Assembly (NCBI GenBank): GCA_039029935.1
Contig: JBCCFC010000467.1
Location: 1 to 9,443 of the forward strand
Source: G039029935 sp039029935
GTDB taxonomy: Bacteria; Chloroflexota; Anaerolineae; Caldilineales; Caldilineaceae
Direction: 5' to 3'
Length of the DNA stretch: 9,443 bases
Shown here: positions 7,001 through 9,443 of the stretch, in pieces
Numbering within the stretch: the first letter of the stretch is position 1
How the letters are laid out: each line of letters begins with the position of its first letter
Notes under the pieces: generated by a model
Told to the model about the DNA's origin: nothing
What the model saw: only the letters and a program-made list of their open reading frames with translations
Database searches by the model: none
Program-made: the position numbers and the translations under genes

Positions 7001-7029
7001 TGATCTACTTACCTGTGTTGAGAAAGTAG
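886..7029 (+). CDS. Giant exported multidomain surface protein (DUF11 / SdrD_B-like repeats)
   Basis: This 2047-residue protein is probably secreted and displayed on the cell surface as a long stalk or adhesin. In order: a signal peptide (1-48); about six beta-sandwich units related to DUF11 (about 62-1204), many with a C-x(7-8)-C-P motif; two tandem SdrD_B-like repeats (1205-1331 and 1340-1474); a Cys- and Asp-rich beta-domain likely to bind calcium (about 1482-1760); a classic DUF11 domain (1766-1885, beginning VAVEKIRNTPDPVFPG); an Fn3-like domain around LSW1916 (about 1896-1998); and two copies of a YLPVLR tail (2000-2008 and 2038-2047). No catalytic motif, sortase LPxTG signal or C-terminal hydrophobic helix is visible, so attachment would rely on the tail or on binding partners. 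The Fn3-like domain plus YLP tail is the main reason for suspecting Chloroflexota. The start at 886 has AAAGGAG upstream; 895 (Met4) is an alternative. A leader ORF overlaps the start and a strong terminator follows, so it is probably transcribed alone. The role as structural or adhesive is inferred from architecture; ligand and gene name are unknown. Confidence 0.9.
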   Translation: MALMNNERKRRLSKMAYDSRRILGMLLLALSIWGGLSVFTVNTVHASATMRNAIDLAHTAGSHASTDIDLITNIDSDKMTVIDVGTYVFTATVENRGPATALNAHWLLEWGNGQVITTTIAPSCSSTAGAVCPATFPTTFDGLGGTISTTIPSMPADSTMTLVWEIEIAGICGEGCLPGDGIYRAISTVTPNAQTDAIPESNLADINYGVTGGAYSYDIAESVLRYENSIGGTVGTPVSGGSIVYQVILTNDGIEDMTDVGFSVVSGADEGNGTAIVYNPSFSSPGGNGKDEYAPGTLPTNITCVGATNGAICPTNGLVASTYNPMYGNSNRDGFLPGRTRAAAADPGGNPASTLTFEYRVAIGDITCSSDAAHYRTILNEVSLYGPAETPLALPDADGVSSDNEVELPVNVTTPVCPAYDILVQIDEPAAQSTGGVDEMTTYVYTVTVTNNGTDTALDLPFRFGLHHTHQYLNPTYLSPQTSQWDNFFTVNSSVSCIQTSGTPTCPASYTVQAQEVLTASLNSIEYEFSNRMSLPDLSAVIPSLAGGETLTFIITGDAGQLNICGEPYYFDVYADAVPVNPLEETLIEISAYTWQAYFDHLSGPGAYYGNNGDYIQTQWDTGTGGCPAGETFDVSVLGTGPFPDAASTTPMAGPHNPGDLIYFRIRGSNLDDIGGDVDFLNPTTLANDGLYLTIRHQMYFAFPRFEFDYSVPYGYLEGVPNLNDPNDPLSGTDNLGVPWSAVQGAGMQCLGTTGAALCPVTTDEVSFNVNGNDWDRYRGSFLTYPSRDSLTSNAIGGFTDYGDQSLHMPEDSSIEILLPYRIPPLDSNEPCTPGGGLQDVTLISDITPAMPEEVKHLYNNRNAVNDRDRLEFQVAIPDCAVALDIEKRTIIPANGDPIPRDGILRYEVDLIYPTAATGALDVARFTDIPSSSTSNVELINVVSCTVIAGNAQCPANIPIGQMLMQDGSLTSITAGTIDARWGTPGAANVAGGAAFEPGSTVRVVLEAQAIGNLKGDVDVDNDATFGSDPDSSIVGAVLLAEADVSDSSSTNNQFVLQQKVGPTDAAQGELLTFTIDVMNNGINDATSSYITNTVPAALLANNPAGFTNIVCTPLTTVPPLLPFPSIADCANVTITNNGAGGYQIDMTGSWPAYSGYQFTFNANAPAAGTSFDNEAYLVGPDPLVVNFGLNQISTVNVRTPDFTISGNVYHDTDRLTDFMVDGTGINNPDGQQIYAYLVVDSSDLISQVVAVDANGQFTFTGLSGGIGYDVIISIDSANVGDSEPSVNLPGDWVLVGEYDPQEDDIDYSPGGNVDLDPLTADVTNVDFGIDDGGLTTYSVSGTVYHDMDRLTDNMVDGTGINAPDGQQIYAYLLIDSTDVVTRTMPINPDGTYSFTGLPSGISYDVAISTQMLNFGDTLLSDTDPPTAFVNLPTGWFLTGELDGQENSLDTSPEGNVDLSVLINDVVNVDFGIDEYFEATLCPAGYDGVAFAWDDGTGAGYDWPSGSTSMMYTLNFTDSLGLSRSIDATLTLSDPHNRNADADVRNPHPYDDNDSCNDDGDMGEYGLVGTLNDPWDSDCNQPDTQTNGDFGDGYLTMRMLSVDHLETMTFTMNFSEPALVANFLVSDIDANGLLEESDNFERPGDSYQDELVFTAMDTGGSSVPLTIHAGGSTIIDGQSVRSSYILTDDISLSPEAGEGSILVSATDLVSSFSWAYSNGEDDAAAEQANAGTYSWWSGANGATNGVSDDHAVRVSGFTICVPPASVAVEKIRNTPDPVFPGAAITFTVRITNTGTSTITTLPLTDTYSTAYLTYVGLRTTPESDSTANNGQIVWSDLTQAVPNGFGIDLGPGDVFDVVVEFVAALDTTSLPNSWTVNTAQVYTHTVTDTVRIFAPTNVVLSSRDVAMTNDGVQLSWSTVDETELIGFHVMTIDAQSGEYMMLTDETEMIMAQQAGLSAGADYTHAINAQISGETHYVLALVMADGTQQMMDMGVPAQAMWTVYLPVLRHRNHVMASSMTDDAHSQMESGTVRQAPSVWMIYLPVLRK
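1069..4497 (+). repeat. Six diverged DUF11-like units, mostly with C-x(7-8)-C-P
   Basis: Diverged domains of roughly 150-250 residues follow one another. Five have a cysteine pair followed by proline: C124/C132-P, C304/C313-P, C497/C506-P, C750/C759-P and C945/C954-P. A sixth pair, C1112/C1130, is wider and lacks the proline. The first four units also carry two later cysteines (C172/C176, C368/C417, C565/C627, C832/C880), often just after a hydrophobic strand such as LTFEYRVAIGDITC. Paired cysteines in an exported protein suggest disulfide-stapled loops. The strands read like DUF11 (TVTVTNNGTDTA, FTIDVMNNGINDA). Unit borders are approximate and the units are too diverged to align by eye along their full length. 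Confidence 0.7.
4498..4878 (+). repeat. SdrD_B-like repeat, copy 1
   Basis: Residues 1205-1331 run from ISGNVYHDTDRLTD to VDFGID. The pattern (SG-x-VYHD, MVDGTGIN, PDGQQIYAYL, FTGL-x-GI-x-YDV, VDFGID) resembles the SdrD_B / CNA-B prealbumin-like fold, a rigid beta-sandwich used in stalks. Asp clusters (HDTDRLTD, EDDIDYSPGGNVDLD) suggest bound calcium. Copy 2 starts exactly 135 residues (405 bases) later. Confidence 0.8.
4903..5307 (+). repeat. SdrD_B-like repeat, copy 2
   Basis: Residues 1340-1474 repeat copy 1, with the same blocks VYHD-x-DRLTD, MVDGTGIN, PDGQQIYAYL, FTGL and VDFGID. The DNA is still recognisably similar, with an 18-base identical stretch covering QIYAYL, so the tandem duplication is moderately recent. 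Copy 2 has an insertion of about 8-10 residues around LLSDTDPPTA that copy 1 lacks. Confidence 0.8.
5329..6165 (+). other. Asp-rich, probably calcium-binding beta-domain
   Basis: Residues 1482-1760 form one domain bounded by C1482 and C1760. It holds two acidic, Cys-containing segments, D1551-D-N-D-S-C1556-N-D-D-G-D and W1575-D-S-D-C1579, and a stretch FLVSDID (D1627, D1629) followed by D1638, D1645 and D1649. Such D-x-D clusters next to beta-strands are typical of calcium-stabilised jelly-roll or lectin-like modules in secreted proteins. I do not recognise the exact family. Carbohydrate binding is possible but not shown. Confidence 0.55.
6181..6540 (+). other. Classic DUF11 domain
   Basis: Residues 1766-1885 show the DUF11 pattern clearly: VAVEKI, then FTVRITNTGTSTITTLPLTD, a Y-L-x-Y-V-G strand, an internal acidic/Gly stretch (IVWSDLTQ), LGPGD before the last strands, and VNTAQVY near the end. 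This is the best match of any DUF11-like unit in the protein and supports reading the diverged N-terminal units the same way. Confidence 0.85.
6883..6909 (+). repeat. YLPVLR tail motif, internal copy
   Basis: Residues 2000-2008 read WTVYLPVLR and are followed by HRN. The motif sits directly after the Fn3-like domain, where I would expect the protein to end. A second copy 38 residues later forms the true C terminus. Confidence 0.75.
6997..7026 (+). repeat. YLPVLR tail motif, terminal copy
   Basis: Residues 2038-2047 read WMIYLPVLRK and are the last ten of the protein. The linker between the two copies is rich in Ser, Met, His and Asp and has no predicted strand pattern. The two copies differ at many codon positions but keep the same W-x-[VI]-YLPVLR residues, which suggests selection on the peptide. 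Confidence 0.75.
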
Positions 7030-7066
7030 ACTATCACGACCATCCATTCCTATAAGACACTGAACT

Positions 7067-7105
7067 AAGGCATGAGAAACTTGCTGTTCTCATGCCTTTT
7101 TCTTT
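7067..7105 (+). terminator. Strong intrinsic terminator after the giant gene
   Basis: AAGGCATGAGAA (7067-7078) pairs perfectly with TTCTCATGCCTT (7087-7098): 12 base pairs around an 8-base loop. The stem runs into a T tract (7097-7105, TTTTTCTTT). It starts 38 bases after the stop codon at 7027-7029. It should separate the surface gene from the kinase gene. The reverse strand has A-rich DNA on the other side, but weaker, so it acts mainly on the + strand. Confidence 0.9.
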
Positions 7106-7135
7106 GCTGACACCAAACACCCCTCATTTGTCGGT

Positions 7136-7164
7136 TTGATTTCCGTATACCTATCAGGTACACT
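7136..7164 (+). promoter_or_regulatory. Candidate promoter for the kinase gene, possibly leaderless
   Basis: TTGATT (7136-7141) and TACACT (7159-7164) match the sigma-70 consensus in four of six bases each, with the ideal 17-base spacer. The start site would fall about seven bases after the -10 hexamer, at or next to the ATG at 7171. No good Shine-Dalgarno is present (only CAGG at 7155-7158, 12 bases away). A leaderless mRNA would fit both facts. Confidence 0.4.
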
Positions 7165-7170
7165 ATCCTC

Positions 7171-9443
7171 ATGATGACGAACACAACCAATCAACACAGT
7201 ACAATTCACAATCGCCATCAACTGCACGAAAAACTAGGACAAGGGGGCATGGGCATGGTTTACCGTGCCACCGACCGCTTGACGGGCGAGACCGTTGCGC
7301 TCAAGCGAGTCGTCCTCTCCAAAGACATGCAAAATACGCATCGAAATAGGGAAGACGAACTTCGTTTGGCCCTTGCGCATGAATTTCAGACACTGGCGGG
7401 TCTACGCCATCCACACATCATCAGCGTCCTCGACTATGGGTTTGACCAAGAGCGGCAACCCTTCTTCACGATGACCTATTTGCCACAGGCACAGACCTTT
7501 CTGGAAGCTGGTAGCAATCAACCCTTTGAACGTCAAGTGGCCTTAATCCAGCAGTTGTTCCAAGCGTTGGCCTATCTCCATCGGCGCGGTGTGCTGCATC
7601 GCGACCTCAAACCTGCGAATGTATTGGTGCAGGATGACGTTGTCCGTGTGCTTGATTTTGGGCTGGCGACCACGGCGGAACGGACATCAAGTAGTTCTGG
7701 TGGGACACCGCTCTATATGGCACCAGAGTTGTTTGAGGGCGTAGACTACAGTAGACAGGCAGACCTGTTTGCTGTTGGCATATTGATTACAGAGATGGTG
7801 ACAGGGAAACATCCCTTTGGACCAGTTGATTTTTCCTTTTTAGATCGTGTGGCAGAGGATGCACCCAACCTTAGCGATATGGATGATGGTTTGCAAGCCG
7901 TTGTCTGGCATCTGCTTGCAAAGGAGCCGAGACAACGGCTTCGTAGCGCGGCGCAATCGATTCAACTTTTGGACCAGGCTTTGGACGCTGAGGTGGGACC
8001 AGGTTATGTTGAGCCAGCCCCCATCCGCGAAAGTTATCTGCAAGCAGCGACCTTTGTTGGGCGTGAAGTAGAGATGGCACAATTGACGGATGCACTTGCA
8101 GAAGCGGCAGCGGGACATGGCTCGGCTTGGCTGGTTGGTGGAGAGAGTGGTGTTGGTAAGTCAAGGCTGCTGCAAGAAATACGTCCGAGGGCCTTGATTG
8201 ACGAGTTTATGGTACTGATGGGAGAGGCTGTAGAAGATAGCGTAGGTGGGCTGTATGACCTATGGTTTTCGCCGTTGCGTCATCTGGTGTCTTCATTGAA
8301 CGATGTCTCGGATTTAGAAGCGGGTGTACTGTTGCCACTTATCCCTGATATTGCCACACTGTTAGGGCGTCCGGTTCAACCTGCCCCAGCCCTTGATGGA
8401 GAGGCAGCACAGGTCCGTCTCTTTTCCACCATTACACAATTATTTGGTCGTGCCCAACAACCGATACTGCTGATCTTGGAAGATTTACACTGGTCCGAGA
8501 CCGCGCTTGCCATCATCCCTTATCTACTACACAAAATCGAGACACGTCGGCTGGTAATCATTACCAGCTATCGGGATGATGAGCGTCCTGAGCTGGCAGA
8601 AACGCTATCTGCGCTGCAACCATTACCACTGCAACGACTAACCGAAAATGAAATGGACACCTTGTCTGTTGCCATGCTTGGTGATGTAGGCGAGCGGGAA
8701 AATGTTCAGCAACTACTCCGGCGCGAAACTGAGGGCAATGCCTTCTTTGCCGTCGAAATCCTGCGGGCCTTGGCAGAAGAAATGGGTAGTCTTCAGGACA
8801 TTGGCGACATGGTACTGCCAGAAACGCTGTTGCCGGATGGCATCCAGACAATTGTTCAACGGCGACTTGAGCGGATTCCAAAAGCAGACCAAGCACTGTT
8901 ACAAATGGCCGCGATTGCAGGACGTGTCCTGGATATGAAGGTGTTAGCGTCACTCCACACACAACCCATCTCAGAGCAGTGGCTGGCAACCTGTACCGAT
9001 GCCTCTGTGCTTGACGTTGTGGAGGACACGTGGCAGTTCCAACACGCCAAGATACGTGAGGGGTTGCTGGCAACGATTCCAATCGAAACAGCCAAAATCT
9101 ATCACCAACAGGTTGCCGAAGCGATTGAACAGGTCTATCCTGAGAATCCACAATTTGCTGCGCGATTGATGATTCACTGGCAACATGTTGGTCATCCAGA
9201 AAAAGAGTATATCTATGCCTATCAAGCAGGTATCTATGCCGCTGCTCAATATGCCAACGACGATGCCATCGATTATTTGACACGAGCGTATACATTGGTT
9301 TCCAGCACCGATATGGCAGACCCCGAAAAGCAGTACCAAACGCTATTGGCGCGTGAAAAAGTCTATGCGCATTTAGGGCAAGCAGATGCGCAACAAGTCG
9401 ACCTTAATTTGTTGACCAAGCTAGTTGAACAGGATGGACAACC
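7171..9443 (+). CDS. Ser/Thr protein kinase fused to STAND-type AAA ATPase (partial)
   Basis: The first 757 codons are present and the frame is still open at the window end. It phosphorylates protein Ser/Thr residues and should act in the cytoplasm, as no membrane segment is seen. The kinase domain spans about residues 15-275: glycine loop G23-Q-G-G-M-G-M-V, K45 in VALK, likely helix-C E71, HRD loop H143-R-D145-LKPAN150, D162-F-G, A184-P-E186 and D198. All key catalytic residues are present. A second domain begins with F295-V-G-R-E and has a Walker A G324-ESGVGK330-S and Walker B ILLILED438-LHW, the pattern of AAA_16/STAND ATPases. From about 650 the sequence looks helical and may be TPR-like (AYQAGIYAAAQYANDDAIDYL). 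This order resembles PknK-type regulatory kinases, in which the ATPase and helical part sense signals; a C-terminal output domain may lie beyond the window. The ATG at 7171 is the first in frame. The gene is separated from the surface gene by a terminator, so its targets cannot be guessed from neighbours. Confidence 0.92.
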   Translation, partial: MMTNTTNQHSTIHNRHQLHEKLGQGGMGMVYRATDRLTGETVALKRVVLSKDMQNTHRNREDELRLALAHEFQTLAGLRHPHIISVLDYGFDQERQPFFTMTYLPQAQTFLEAGSNQPFERQVALIQQLFQALAYLHRRGVLHRDLKPANVLVQDDVVRVLDFGLATTAERTSSSSGGTPLYMAPELFEGVDYSRQADLFAVGILITEMVTGKHPFGPVDFSFLDRVAEDAPNLSDMDDGLQAVVWHLLAKEPRQRLRSAAQSIQLLDQALDAEVGPGYVEPAPIRESYLQAATFVGREVEMAQLTDALAEAAAGHGSAWLVGGESGVGKSRLLQEIRPRALIDEFMVLMGEAVEDSVGGLYDLWFSPLRHLVSSLNDVSDLEAGVLLPLIPDIATLLGRPVQPAPALDGEAAQVRLFSTITQLFGRAQQPILLILEDLHWSETALAIIPYLLHKIETRRLVIITSYRDDERPELAETLSALQPLPLQRLTENEMDTLSVAMLGDVGERENVQQLLRRETEGNAFFAVEILRALAEEMGSLQDIGDMVLPETLLPDGIQTIVQRRLERIPKADQALLQMAAIAGRVLDMKVLASLHTQPISEQWLATCTDASVLDVVEDTWQFQHAKIREGLLATIPIETAKIYHQQVAEAIEQVYPENPQFAARLMIHWQHVGHPEKEYIYAYQAGIYAAAQYANDDAIDYLTRAYTLVSSTDMADPEKQYQTLLAREKVYAHLGQADAQQVDLNLLTKLVEQDGQ

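Noticed and set aside
8561..9295. 244-codon open frame on the minus strand
   Set aside because: It lies entirely inside the kinase gene, is low in recognisable motifs and rich in Arg, His and Gln as expected of an antisense shadow. The + strand frame has clear conserved motifs.

Overview
The window most resembles a mesophilic, Gram-negative-like or monoderm bacterium of the phylum Chloroflexota. The coding DNA has a mid-range base composition and the gaps between genes are very A+T-rich. Three things suggest the phylum: a giant exported protein built from DUF11-like and SdrD_B-like beta-sandwich domains, a C-terminal Fn3-like domain followed by a W-x-[VI]-YLPVLR tail of a kind I associate with secreted Chloroflexota proteins, and a large soluble Ser/Thr kinase fused to a STAND-type ATPase. 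The assignment is an inference from protein style; no marker gene is present.

Layout, all on the + strand. Positions 1-181 are A+T-rich and hold a plausible sigma-70 promoter whose spacer is a perfect palindrome. Positions 182-439 encode a small XRE-family helix-turn-helix regulator. Positions 440-853 carry no convincing gene but contain a stem-loop, a pair of similar short sites and small inverted repeats. A 13-codon leader ORF (854-895) with its own strong Shine-Dalgarno overlaps the start of the giant gene. Positions 886-7029 encode a 2047-residue exported surface protein: signal peptide, about six Cys-containing beta-sandwich units, two tandem 135-residue SdrD_B-like repeats, an Asp-rich probable calcium-binding beta-domain, a DUF11 domain, an Fn3-like domain and a duplicated YLPVLR tail. 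A 12-bp-stem intrinsic terminator follows at 7067-7105. A separate promoter at 7136-7164 then probably drives, perhaps as a leaderless mRNA, a kinase-AAA-helical-repeat protein (7171 onward) that runs off the end of the window.

The genes are probably three transcription units rather than one operon. The XRE protein is the obvious candidate for controlling its own promoter, and possibly the giant gene through the long A+T-rich gap, but this is inference. The kinase is cytoplasmic (no membrane segment seen in the visible part) and is insulated from the surface protein by the terminator, so no functional link is shown. Nothing here is a recognisable defence, CRISPR or mobile system. The more unusual signals are the duplicated C-terminal tail, the overlapping leader ORF, the palindrome inside the first promoter, and the repeated C-x(7-8)-C-P pattern.
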